NCBI GenBank assembly: GCA_008360955.1
Contig: LUCM01009867.1
Coordinates: 62,001 to 126,000, forward strand
DNA: 64,000 nt
DNA from: Fasciolopsis buskii
Lineage: Eukaryota > Platyhelminthes > Trematoda > Plagiorchiida > Fasciolidae
Reading direction: 5' to 3'
The translations under genes and the position numbers were made by a program. Position 1 is the first letter of the stretch. Every line of letters begins with the position of its first letter. The notes beneath the pieces were generated by a model. It did not search any database and had not been told where the DNA came from. It saw only the letters and a program-made list of their open reading frames with translations. Below are positions 12,061 through 24,172 of the stretch, in pieces.

Positions 12061-15000
12061 GCTTCCCTAGTCGTACGTTGAATCTCAACCAAATGCCAAT
12101 GACACCCCCCTTCTGCAAAGTATAACTTTTCGCACACCTGTTTATGGTACGAATGTGGAAAAAAAATATTTTAGAAAGCGGCCTTAGGAAGGCGGTATTC
12201 ATTTCCTAGTTAGTGGTAGCAACAAGAAATGTAAATTTACGACCATAAGATGTTTTTTAAAGTACATTAGGCTGGATAAATTCACAAAGAACGTACCAGA
12301 AAAAAATCTTCATCAGTTAGAATCCAAAGCAAAAGAAAAGTAGGGAACGCCGTCCGCTTCCAAGCAACTTTTGCGGCCATTCCGGAAACCACTATAATTA
12401 AAACAAACGCTGGATTATGGTTTATAAAAATCGCGATTTCACAATACTTTAAATAGTCTGCGTTATTCTTGCGGGTATTTTGCCTCAGCAGTTAGCAAAG
12501 GTGTCGGAAATCCTGACTTGTGTTGCTGTATAATATTGCGCTTGTTGATTGTAAGAACGAAAATAGCTTGTGCGCCTGACTTTAAATATGCACAACGTAT
12601 TAAAAGGACAAATTGAATGAATATTGTTGTCTTACAGGAGTTTAATGGCAGTTTGCTAGGATTTTAATGGTTTAAAAGAGAAAGTCGCCACGCTTTGAGA
12701 TCCAGCCAGGATTTTGTTTGCTTACAAAGTGGCAGATAGAAGCAAGTACAATTGTGCTGTACAGAAAACAAAAAGCTCAAACACATTTTCGTTGGTATAA
12801 ATGCATAAATCATGAGAATTTCTGACTGTTCATTCAAGCATTACAAACGCGATCATTGCTTTTGAGGACATTCGATTTTTGCAAGCACAGCATATGTGTG
12901 AATGTTTATTTGCATTAGCCTCATAGCCGACGTCCAACTATCCTGTTCAAATAGGCAGGTTGCCATAACCAGTCACAATTCGTCTTAGCTTTTATTATTT
13001 CCTTCTGATTTATACTGATTTTGACCAAAATCCAATAATTCACTTGTTCTAGACTTTAACAGTAACTAAAATATCCATGCTTATCTCCATACAGAGGAAG
13101 GCTAAGAAGTAGCAGCTACGTGATTTCTGTAATGTAAATACCAAAGAATATGGAACAAGAATAGGGTCAAATAGATCACATTTATTAAGCTTAGGCTTTA
13201 CAAACAATCCAGAAAATTGTGGCTACACAATTTACTTTGTACAGAAACCAGCCTAGCATCGGAGTTTTCCAATTTTGAGTGCAAATACACGACAACATTT
13301 ACCCAAAAATAAAAATAACGCTGAATGGTGACAGGTTGCTTGCAAAATACGAAGTTGGCAAACAAATCAGAAAAATTATCCTTTAGACTGCGAGAATGGT
13401 CTTGACTGCACCAATGATTGAAACAGTCTGAAATGTCTTTTAGCAAGAGGATAGTACCCATGCTCCCACAGCTATCGGGCCCTTTCAACCAGTCTCACTG
13501 TTTTCAAACACTGTTGGAATAAACTTTGCCCGCTGTTGAGTTCACCCACCAGAAATATCCTATTCCTCTTTCGGAGAAGATAGGAATCTGTTTTAGTCAC
13601 ACTACAGTCAATAAAATGAATATTCTATCGACATGCAGCACCAACATTTAGAAGAACAAATGGCCCGTAGAACAGACTAGATTTGTGAATTGTTCTTAGC
13701 GCTTGTGTCTTATTCCTAGCTGAATGTCGACACGAATGATTGATCGTTTCATTCAAAACAGAAAAATACAATGAAGTCAGCGGTGGAGGTGTTATTGGAT
13801 GTGGATTCTTTACAACGTGGAAGTCAAAGATGGCTCTTGTTTTACTCATTTGATGAAACAACTGTCTAATTTTTAGCCTTTCTCCTCTCAGCAATGTTAT
13901 TGCCGGTAATAATCATGTCACCGCCACATCCAGGCGTGAAAATGGTTCATGTTTTGGTCCCTCCACTCCATTGTTCGCTTTTGTTATTTATGACAACTTT
14001 TTCATGACTTTAGGGAATATAACTACATTATTTTATTCCGATAACCTTATTTACCCTAGGAATCTTGCCCTTTTCATCTCCTTTTGGATGTGGAGATCTT
14101 GACAAAATTGCCTATAACGAATACCACTCTTTCCGGTAAACGCAGTGCCGCTATCTCTATCATCGACCACCATTTCAACACTATAGGGCCAAAAATGTAT
14201 TTTCGTCCTGCTAATAACACTCGTTAAATATAAAAAGATAACGCCTCATATGCACAAATTCTTCTCGCCGTGGTTGCTATTTTTGGCGGCCCTTTTGTAA
14301 GGTCTATTTTGGCTCCTCCGGGTCAATTCATTTTCCACCTTATGCAACGTTTTACCCCAATGTATCGGTTTATTTTGCCGCTAATATAAATGTATCATTC
14401 TATGCAATCGAAACAAGACGTTTGCTTTTGGAAAACGATTGTCTTTGTTGAAATAACAGGCGTACAAAATCATTATTAGTGCAAGTTAAAAGAGCCGTCT
14501 CGCCTCGCCAAACTCAATATCTGGCGTGTCAAATCTACTTTTGCTGATTAAATTCTAAGTAGTGTGGATGCAAGACTTTCACGAAAGGTACTTCCGGTGC
14601 TTAGTAGAAAGAAGCAGAGAATGCATCTTCCTTCATTCAGTATTGGTTTACTCAGTGCTATATTCACTAACTTGTACGTTGTTTTCTTCATCATAGCCTT
14701 CAACTGATTGCACGGTTATGAAAGTCAGATGATAGAATGAAGTTTTTAAATAGCTAAAACTATCAGAATGGTGCTCAAGAGCGAATTAGACTCCCCATCC
14801 TCACTTATTTCCGACTGTGTTATTCTTGCCTGAAAGCAGCAGCAGTTGTCAAGATCCTCGGAAAGCCGACGTTCATCACATTTTTCCTAACATCTTCCTC
14901 CTAATACCATCACCTTGGCCTTTTAAAAATCGCTAGGTACGATATACCTCTTTCTCTCTCAATTTACACTTTTACTCTGCCAGATCATTTTTAATTTTCT

Positions 15001-18000
15001 TTTGGATTTCAAAAAAGCTCCCATGATGCAGTATCATATTTAGTGCATTCTCTCTGTAAGTTAATGTCTAACTCTCAAGTGCTCGTTAGAAGCGTTTTTT
15101 ATTGTTGTTCCAATTTTGGTTCCACCTAAAACGTTTTTAACTTTTTAAGCTTTGGGTCGTCCACCTTATATTTCACAATCACTTGTTAGCCTTTAATAAG
15201 CGTAACCAGTGCACATGACTTGGAAGAAAGATGTCTAAACTGTTAACTACTGATTATTTTGCACCTAGTAATGCTGCTTATGATTGTCCCATCACTTAAA
15301 TAGCCTTCTAGGTAGTTTGTTCGGTTACATGGTCACGCAAGAAAAGAAGACTGCTGCATGCTGCTCCGTTTAAATCGACGATAACTTAATGTTTTGGAGT
15401 GTCACTAACTTCCCGAGGAGTGATCTTTCACTTCAGCCCTCCAACTTTTCTGAATGGACCTCCATCATATCTCTTTTTTCTTCTTTCAGCGACCACTGCT
15501 CTTCTCGCAGTGTTTCTCTTCCCAGTCTGTTAAGCGCCTTTGAGTCCTTCTGAACCCTGATGCTGATGCCTACAGGTTATCGACTGTGTCCCCAACTAAG
15601 ATGTCCATCTTTACAAATCCGAATAGTTTGTGTTTACATTGGATTTTAATTCCAAGAAAAAGGAGACCTTGAACTCAAAAATCTTTTTTCGGGATCAAGG
15701 CCTTGGAAAATAACGCCAAGACATTGACCGTGTAACTGTTGTCAAGGCTGTTAAACAGACCAATGTATTTGACAGAAGATATTGTTCACCTGCTTACCAC
15801 AATCTTATAAACCAGAAACACAAATAAACGCTAGCGAACATTGAAAATGTAACGCCAAAATGACCAACAGAACAGGCTGAAAAGTCAAACCTAAAGTCAC
15901 TAATGAAGGACTGAATGGTGGCTACCGTAACCTGCAACTGTGGAATAGGAAGAGAAAGGATGCTTCTAGCGAACGCACTGTGAATAAATCACTATTACGC
16001 TTGAGCGCAAGGCAGTCGTCTCAAAAAGAAATACGGTTTCTATCATTGGCAAAGTTAAAAGGTTAAAAAATGACATCATTAATGTCTTGTAAGAAGGGAA
16101 CCTTAAAAAGACCTGGCCGCGATATTACGCAGTGTTTGAGACTGTGTAAAAAGTTACGTGTGGTTGATTTCAGAAAACTGTGCAAATTTAACAGACTAAT
16201 GAATTAGGTAAATTCGGTAGAATTACTGGTTATAACTAAAAATACATCCCCTGATTATTTGGTGTCTGGGGATGGTGAAGAATAAAGACAAAACGGGCAG
16301 AACGTAATAGGATACTAGCTGTAAAAGCGACAGGTGGCGGGAACAACCCTTTATGTTAAGTGACGATAATTTGCTTGAGTGATGGCTTTTGAAATTCTCT
16401 GGACAGCTGACATGTAGGCAGTAGAATCCAGATGTGAGGTGTCTTTTTAAGTACTAGTATTACGAACCTCACCTTACAAAAACCAGGGCTGTGTCATGGG
16501 CACATTCAGTTGCATATGGACGGAAATTTGGAGATAACGCATTAATATCTTGTGTTAATAAGGTGATTGTACATCATCGGGCCAACTACCATTGTTTTCC
16601 GAAAACGAGTGGCTCTACTGCGTACAGAGGACCGAAAATACATAGTATTCATCTTGAGACTTTTTATTTTAGTTATAAGGAATGCTGTTTCGATGGCTTC
16701 ACTTTTTTATTTAACTGTATGATAGCTTGAGATAGAAACCAATACACAAAGTCCTCAGTGGCAATAGGCGTTAAAGAAGAGGTTCTGGTATTTCAATAAG
16801 TGATCATTACATGAAAAGTTTGGAGTAAGATAACGTGCATGAACCATGATGATTAGTTGCATCTTTTAATAGTCAGAAACATTTCCTGCCATATTTTGGG
16901 CCGCAAAGAGCTTTTTTTGAGACATTCCTGTTAATATTAGGATCATTTACTGAAAATGTTTGTCATGCAATTTTTTGAGTTGCCCAATAGAAAGTGAAGC
17001 AAAATCTAAAGTTCTAATTTAGCAGTCAAAAATGACCTCATTGACATTCCAAGAAGAATCTGAAAATTTACGTTAAGTCTGTTACTATTTTCTCAAGCAA
17101 AACCTAGGGAAGAGTAGAAATAGCTAAGTGGTCTAACATAATTGATCTAAAAATATTTCTATGGTAGAGAAGAAACCTAGTCAGGTAAACTGGAATACCT
17201 AAGAAAATGATTAATTTATACTGACCTAAACACTTCGGTTCCCAATCTATAGTGATGATGTGAGCAGTAGCATGTGCAAAAATTTCTCAAATGTCCTAAT
17301 ATTGTGTGCTGACACAAGCACTTGTACCTCTTTTGCATTTGCAGTATGCAACTGGGTGATCAGCGAAAATGATGCCAGTTGCAAAGCACTTATGTCAAGT
17401 TTCATAAGGCGGAATGATTATTAGGTGGTCAAAGTCTGAACAGTAAATCAAATCAATCAAATAGTTCATATTTCCAGGCTTTGATTAAACAGCAAAACCT
17501 ACACTGATGCGTAAATATGAGTTCTTCATATACCGTTTGTGTGGTATAACTAGACACTTTTAGTTTGGTGAACACTCTTTACTTTTTCTGCTCTTTTTTA
17601 AATATCTCCAGAATAATTGCGACGAATGAGGCATGCTCCGAGGCCATCAAGGAAACTGTATGAGGGGAAAGAGCACTTGAAATCACGGTCTGGAAACTTC
17701 GGGGCACATAACCATAAGATCTTGTTAGTTCAGGTGCGCTAACAAATCGCCCGGAAAAAACGTTTGTCATTGGATAAACTTACACTAGAGTGACCTAACT
17801 ATTTCAAAGATAGCTCCGATGAGTTAAAGAACAAGATTTGTGAAAATTGTGACAAGTTGAAATGGGGTGATTTTATGCATCACAAAAGTCTGTGGTTGAT
17901 ACAAATTTGAGGATTTGTCTACTCCAGGCAAAATTACACATTGGCAAACAGACCTGTATAATTTAATTTATTCGACAAACGTCTGAGCCCAATTTTCCGT

Positions 18001-18499
18001 TTTCCTTCATCAGTTGTACACGAGTAGCGCTATACTTCCGGATAAAAACAGCTAGTTTGATCAATCACTGCTTCTTAGCAAACGCCTAAACAAGAACGAA
18101 TAAGCTAAACCAACATAAAAAAATGGATTCCAAATAGGCCTTCAGTTGCAGCTTATGAGTTAACCTGTAATGCCAACTAACAAAAGACTGTACAATAAGT
18201 TTGAGAACGGGGTAACATTTATTTAGTTAGGCAATTCATGTACAGGTCGGACAGTGGTTTTAGCAAGAGGAAGAGAGGAAGGAAGTTCGGACAAAAAGCC
18301 ATGCTGAAAACAACTTTATCAAGTTAAAATTGTCTGTTTGCTTAATTTGACTTGAACAAAAATTTTGATATTTTCGTTGGTGAGCAGCGGCTCATCGTGG
18401 ATCCACCGGAAAAACGCAACTGTACACAATTAGACGTTAGATTGTAAGCTTGCTACCCAGTAAGTAATAGTGCTTGGTAAAATGAGCTTATCAATGCGT
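12061..18499. other. Long AT-rich stretch with no recognisable gene
   Basis: I read both strands and found no domain, no exon with matching splice phase, no LINE motif and no long tandem array. The longest frames (13198-13488 and 13625-13894 on the minus strand, 16491-16730 on the plus strand) have no family resemblance. It may be old intergenic DNA or contain repeats I cannot identify. Confidence 0.35.
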
Positions 18500-21420
18500 A
18501 TATATATCTTATAACCGAGACTGAAAACAAGTATGGCGCCAATGAAACAACACGCAAATGAAACTTAGGCTCACATATTCTGTGATTTTTTGGCTGTTTA
18601 GGATTGCTTTTAAAGGAGAATGAATTCTATACAAGGGCAGCACAGCATCCACGCCACTGAAATCGGTTTTGAACCATGTGTCCGAGCGTCTCCAGCCAGA
18701 AACAATCTTCATCTCCTGGGCCCAATCAGGAGGCCGAGAAGCACCCATCGAGGCCAAAGTCGAGGCTAATTTGTTCATATCTCGACGCAAAATCAGCCTG
18801 ACCGCTTCGTCCAGCCTTTCCTGGGAGAAACTCAACTCCGCCATCTAAAAGACTAGATAGAGCGTTGTGCGGAAAACCCTGTATGGCAAATTTGGAAATA
18901 AATGGAGATAAAGAACAGCCTTGCCGCATTCCACGGGAGACAATGAAGGGTGGAAAAAGATAGCCATGAGCAGCAACAAGACCCGACGTATGGGGATAGA
19001 ACGATTTGGGGATCGGCATACATAATTCTATTTCTCAACGAACAGTGCCATAGTGCGGACCTATCAACACGTGTTATACAACCTGCGAAGAATGACGGAC
19101 GAAAGCAGTTCTGATGCTATTGGGACTAGGATAGTAACCCTATGGTTAACGCAATCACTGCTCAAGCCCTTCTGGATATGAGGACCCCAAGGTCCTATGC
19201 ATTGCATGCGAGAACTTTCTTGGAGTACCAGAACTTTGTGAACAAAACTTGAAGTTTTCTGACCACTTCCGCTGCTCCTGTTTAAATACGGGTGAGGTAG
19301 CCCATCGGAGCCTAGCGCTCTAGGGTAAATTAAAGCTCAGACTTCTCTGAGGATCTCCGCCTCAGTTGGTGGGTATGTTGTAACGGACTACCGGAAGCTT
19401 GAGGGAATGGCTGCGAAGCGCTGACGCTGAGGGCAAACTAAATTGTGCCTGAAAGTGCTTGACCCAACGTAGAAGACGGCGATGCCGATTGTGGATAGGC
19501 AAACCGTCCGCTCACACTCAATGCTTTCTTACCGGTAGTCCGGATGGGGTGAAACGACTTGCGGGAATTTCCTGTAACAGCAACAAGTTTCATCTCCAAA
19601 GCTCCTTGAGACCACCGGATCTCGCGATCCCTGTGCAAGCTTTCATTGAGTTCACGTCTCTTTACGAGCCGTGGTTCAGTATACTCGCTACCAGCCAGGA
19701 CGGACTGCCGTAGGTGAAGTATGCGCAGACACAGCCGAAATCCAGGGTATCATAAAGCGACGGGTAAGCCACAATTCACCAAGCCGGCAGACTGGCGGTG
19801 GCCAAGTGTATAAGATCATGGCTTTTGGACCTGCGGACGGCGAGTTCGAATCCTCCCAGCGTCGGTCAACTTCCCCACTTGGCAGTCCTCTGTTGGCCGC
19901 GGCTCCCTTCCTGAGAAAAGATGTACACTGCCATTTAATTAATAAAGGCAGTCAAAGATAAAAGGTAATAAAGATAGAGTGCTGGACATTCTTGATAAGA
20001 GACCAGTATTCGTCGATGTTTTGAGATGTGGGCAATCCCAGCTTCTCAGCCAGTGTACTTTGAAGGATTGATAGGCGAGTCGGATCAGATAGCTTATCGC
20101 AATCTGACCGACGCTGCAGCGGGCGTTTTGAGCACCCACCAAAGCACATGGACAGCTTAGTGCATGCTAACCCGTGGTTGGAGTCCAGCGGAGTGCCGAT
20201 AACAATGTGATCGATTTGGATCGACCGCCGACTCGAAGAGGGCGGTTGTCAAGTGGTGCGCCGGCGGTTAGACCTTCCGAGAAACAGTTGATGGTCTGAA
20301 CATAAAACCAACAACCGTTCCTCGCTTTGAGGATGACAAGAATAGAGACCAAAGGGACCTATTAGATATGCCTCATTTGAGGACAGCTGACCTACTCGGG
20401 CATTCATGTCTCACACCAAATTCACGATATCAGACCATCTTGCTGCGTGTAAGGGGTTTTGTGGCTCTTGATAGAAAGTATATTTGACTTCATCTAGGCC
20501 ACAACCTGCTGGGGCGTACGCTGATACAGCAAGCAAATCGCGTGTATCTGAAACCTCCAAGTCTCACTGCACAAAGCCGGCTCTTGACTCGAATCCAGTC
20601 AAGTAGTGCAGCCTCACTCATCCCACTTAGAGCTACAAAAAAGCAAGCAAAACTAGAAACCGCAGCCTTAGGGTCCTCAGAAAGAGGATGATGAAACTTC
20701 ACTGCAGGACTAGATGGGAATGCCAGTCAAATAGCATAGCTAGATTTCTGAATGCGAGTATCTTGGATACAGCACACGTCGAAGGCCAGGGTCTCCAGTG
20801 CACTGGATAAACGTCTTTGTTGATCTACATGCGCTATTGTTCGCACATTGAATGTGGCTAGCTGAAGAGGCATCGAGGTCGAAGAAGTACAGCAGCTGCC
20901 GAGAACAGATTCGATGAGATTTGGATGCTACCTAAAGGAGAACACGAGAGAACAGGAACGACTCATTCCAGTGACACTATTACTAGTATGGCCGACTGCA
21001 GTTTCCGAAGAATGTAAGGAAGTAGGATGGGAATAGGAGGAAGAACACGAGTTAGTAGCGGACCGACAGGTGTGTGCGGTGAAAGGTCGCTTTTGGAAGT
21101 GAGCGAAGAGGTAGTAGCGCTTGTGCGAAGAGTAGTCATAATTATGGTTGTATGAATTGTGAGCTGTTGTACTACTCGATCGCCCGGTCCTGAGTAGGGC
21201 CTTATTATTAGAGGATGCATTTCTAGCCTTCTGAAGAGGGAAATAGCAAGCATCTCTAGCCTTTGCGCAACTAAGCGCTTTCTGCAGGACGGAAAGGTTA
21301 TTCCAGGCGAGGCGGTAGCCGGTAGCTCTGAAAAGCCTTGGTGGATCAGTGGAACACAGCAAGCAGCGATGGCCTTATTTAGATAGCGGGCTACACTTGC
21401 CACGTCACAATGCCACAAGC
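18500..21420 (-). mobile_element. Degraded RTE-like LINE with nested SINE
   Basis: Read on the minus strand. The endonuclease opening is at about 20875-20740, with FNVRTIAHVDQQRRLSSALE and then FDVCCIQDTRIQ. SEAALLDWIRVKSRLCAVRL lies at about 20600. A post-endonuclease linker is split by a plus-strand SINE: SILQSTLAEKLGLPTSQNID at about 20050 on one side, HRDREIRWSQGALEMKLVAV at about 19620 on the other. The RT block SRGMRQGCSLSPFISKF is at about 18930, followed by LLDGGVEFLPG. The catalytic YADD region is decayed. Upstream, overlapping minus frames at 20928-21418 (144 and 151 codons) probably belong to the element's 5' region and may extend to about 21640. Many stops and shifts. RTE-type order and motifs match the plus-strand element at 41.9-45.3 kb. 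Confidence 0.8.
19790..19975 (+). mobile_element. tRNA-derived SINE, full-length, nested in RTE-like LINE
   Basis: The head has an A-box-like GGTGGCCAAGTGTATAAG and a good B box GAGTTCGAATCC. The body follows, with TCAACTTCCCCACTTGGCAG, then TCTGTTGGCCGCGGC and CCCTTCCTGAGAAAAGATG. The tail has ATTAATAAAGGC..., then AAAGATAAAAGG and TAATAAAGATAGA. It interrupts the linker of the minus-strand LINE at 18.5-21.4 kb, so it inserted later than that LINE. Internal Pol III promoter boxes are expected of this element class; transcription here is not shown. Confidence 0.85.
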
Positions 21421-23112
21421 GGGCTCTTGGGTTAATGTTTTAGGGAGGTCGCTTGCCGGCCGAAAACCAACTACGCCCTTGGCACCGCCGCTGCTTGTCC
21501 GCGGTCTTTTATTCGGTGGGCTTCAGCTTATCTTATTGACGGCTAACCACTTGCATGGTGGCCATTTTCGTATCTGCAACCTAGGGCTGCACTCAGTAGC
21601 AGGTAATTGGAAAATTCAGATTGTTGCCACGTGATTTCCTTCAAATATCACGGTGTATGGACAGGCAGATAGGGAAATTGTTCTATAAAGCTGTAGGGAG
21701 AACCAGTTGTGTTTAGTCCACGTCCTCTGTCCAATGTGGAAAATACTGCAATTCTACCCATAATTAAGACCGCTAACTTGACTCTTTTCACCCGGGTAAT
21801 TTTGTAAAGGCCAGTAACCCAACATCGTTTTTGGGAAGTACAATCGGCCTACTGTTTGACTTTTCTCAAAGTGAGTTTTCCCATTGAATGGTCCTGGATA
21901 CTAGTCATAAACTAACCCATTCATACCTAAAATCACCATAGATTTTGTCCATTCATTTCAAATCCTCATTATTCCTGGTTCGTTAGCCCGACTGCCTTTT
22001 GCAGTAATGCGATGATGAATAAACGGGGGCCAGTTATGCAAAAAGGAACGAAGTTATTAAAATGAACACTTACATCCAAGAGCGCTTAATATCTCTCCGG
22101 TTAAATATCGCCATTTATGCGTTATGTCAGTTTAATAACTTCGTTTTCGGCATTATGCCCCCCGGTTTACTTCGCATTTGCAGTCCACATAGACTTCTTT
22201 AATTTGATTTTTCATCAATTCATGTGACAAATGAAACAAGAGTTATTAAACAATAACAAAGTCGTCTTAAATTGTTGTTGGTTTATTTACGGAAGACCAG
22301 AAGTCACCTTGGGAAAATAGGAGAAATCAGAAAGGCCTGAACAACAACGAGTTTTATGTATCCACTATATGAGTCGAAGAGAACAGAAGGAAAACCGATG
22401 TCAAAAAATCCTTCTGTCATGAAACAGTTAGCTCTTCAGATTTCGTCAAGATACTATTTAAATCTTCAACATAGGCAATCACTTGAGCGCTACCTCAGTT
22501 TCTGCTTGTTCGACAAGTGCCTTATTTCTATTAAACCTGTTCACAAATACCGGACCTCAGTATTTTTACCTTTCATACATTTTTGGACTGCAAGATGCAA
22601 CGCAGTTGGTTGTTTTTCTGTATTTCTCACCCATTTGCAGTTCCTTGTTTGAAAAGAGAGTAAGCAAACTATTTCTTCCATGTCTCATGACATCACAGCC
22701 ACGGTATCTTCAGATTATTTTATCAGAAAATCCAAGGGCAGATCGGAATTTTTAAACCCCTATCTCTCTCTCTCTCATTTGATTTCTGCCTCGCCTTCCC
22801 CATCCAAATACGTACATATATGGAGATGAAAATTGTAAAAGTGATTGAATCTAAGACTTGTGAGTATGCAGAGACTTACTAATTCACCTATTACTCATAT
22901 CAGCTACCTATGTCTCATATTACCATGTTTTACCATGAAACCTGGAAGCTGTCCAAACCTAGTGAAAATAGTAACATTTAAAAACAAGTTTCGTCCACGG
23001 ACTATATTTTTCATGTTTATCTTCTTCGAAAATGAACACTATATTCTTTAACAGTTCCAGGTTATTTTGATGATTTAGACGATAGGCCGCTTGCTGGCCT
23101 TTACTGCAAGGA
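21421..23112. other. Upstream region of the NEK4-like gene
   Basis: No coding exon was recognised. A possible 5'-UTR acceptor (T-rich run, then ACAG) ends at 23054, 58 bases before the start codon; this could be a cis or trans (spliced-leader) acceptor. A short CT run lies at 22761-22777. No clear TATA element could be tied to the gene. Confidence 0.3.
22761..22777. repeat. Short (CT)n microsatellite
   Basis: A run of alternating T and C, about 16 bases, 340 bases upstream of the kinase start codon. Confidence 0.8.
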
Positions 23113-24172
23113 ATGTCAACTGGTGACAAATCCGTATTGAGTTTGCACGAATATGAATTCGTTAGAACGGTTGGCAAGGGTTCCTATGGAGAGGTATGGC
23201 TTTGTCGTCAGTCAAAAGATCACAAGCAGGTAAGAGTTTGAGCTTGCACGAAGATACCATAACTGATTGTAGTACATCCTTAAGAAGATTGATATCACCC
23301 AGTCAGGCCAGGAAGAGCGCAAAGCTGCTCTTTTGGAATGCAAACTTCTTGCGGAACTCAAACACCCAAATATCGTTCCATACAAGGAATCTTTTGTTCA
23401 CTCTGGTTTTATCTACATCGTAATGGGTTACTGCGCGGGCGGTGACCTCTCTACACGGCTAGAACATCAAAATGGCCAACTTCTACCAGAAAGACTCCTG
23501 GTGGAGTGGTTCATTCAAATCGTAATAGCTCTACAGGTGAGCGGTACTTTTTCACCTAACAACTGTACTTCCGTTTTAGCACATGCACTCAAAGAATATA
23601 TTGCATCGTGATCTGAAGACACAAAATATATTTTTGACAAGAAATGATATAATTAAAGTTGGTGACTTGGGGATAGCCAGGTGAGTGTAATGAAAGAGTA
23701 AAAATTTTGTTACCTTACACCAGAGTACTTGAAAGTGCGAATGCAATGGCAACCACCATGATTGGAACTCCGTACTATATGAGTCCGGAGATTTTTGCAA
23801 ACAAACCGTATAATCACAAGGTAAATAATTTCTTTGAAACGGTTACTAACACTAAATTATTTCAGTCGGATATTTGGGCTCTTGGATGTGTTCTGTACGA
23901 AATGTCAACCCTAAAACATGCTTTCAGTGCTAAAAGTTTCAATGCATTATCCTATAAAATACTCAGCGGAAAAGTAAGTTTCTTCGGTTTGCCAAACCTT
24001 AACCGAATCGAAAGACACCGGAAATGCCAACGGAGTACAGTCCGGAACTTTTGGACGTACTAAGAGCCATGCTGAGTCAGAAACCGGAGAAACGACCGTC
24101 AGCACGTCGTGTTCTATGCAATCCTTTTATCCGGAAGCACATAGTATTGTTTTTGGAGAGCACCAAAGACAG
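23113..24172 (+). CDS. NEK4: NEK4-like exons 1-6: kinase domain, split by five tiny introns
   Basis: Six exons (117, 264, 101, 97, 108 and 158 bases) encode residues 1 to 282 and hold the whole catalytic domain. The five introns are 43, 43, 43, 45 and 41 bases long. The ATG at 23113 is chosen because it opens directly into the Nek N-terminus ([20 protein letters not shown]). Substrate-lobe features are present: [13 protein letters not shown] (194-206), [13 protein letters not shown], and the end block [20 protein letters not shown]. The intron 5 acceptor (AG at 24013-24014) has a poor pyrimidine tract but restores the family spacing before YSPELL. No catalytic residue is missing. Confidence 0.96.

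Noticed and set aside
13198..13894. Two minus frames (96 and 89 codons) as exons of one gene
   Set aside because: No domain, no splice sites in a shared phase, AT-rich composition like the surrounding non-coding DNA.
20928..21418. Two overlapping minus-strand frames of 144 and 151 codons as host proteins
   Set aside because: They lie directly upstream, on the same strand, of the RTE-like endonuclease start and overlap each other in different frames; best read as the element's 5' region.
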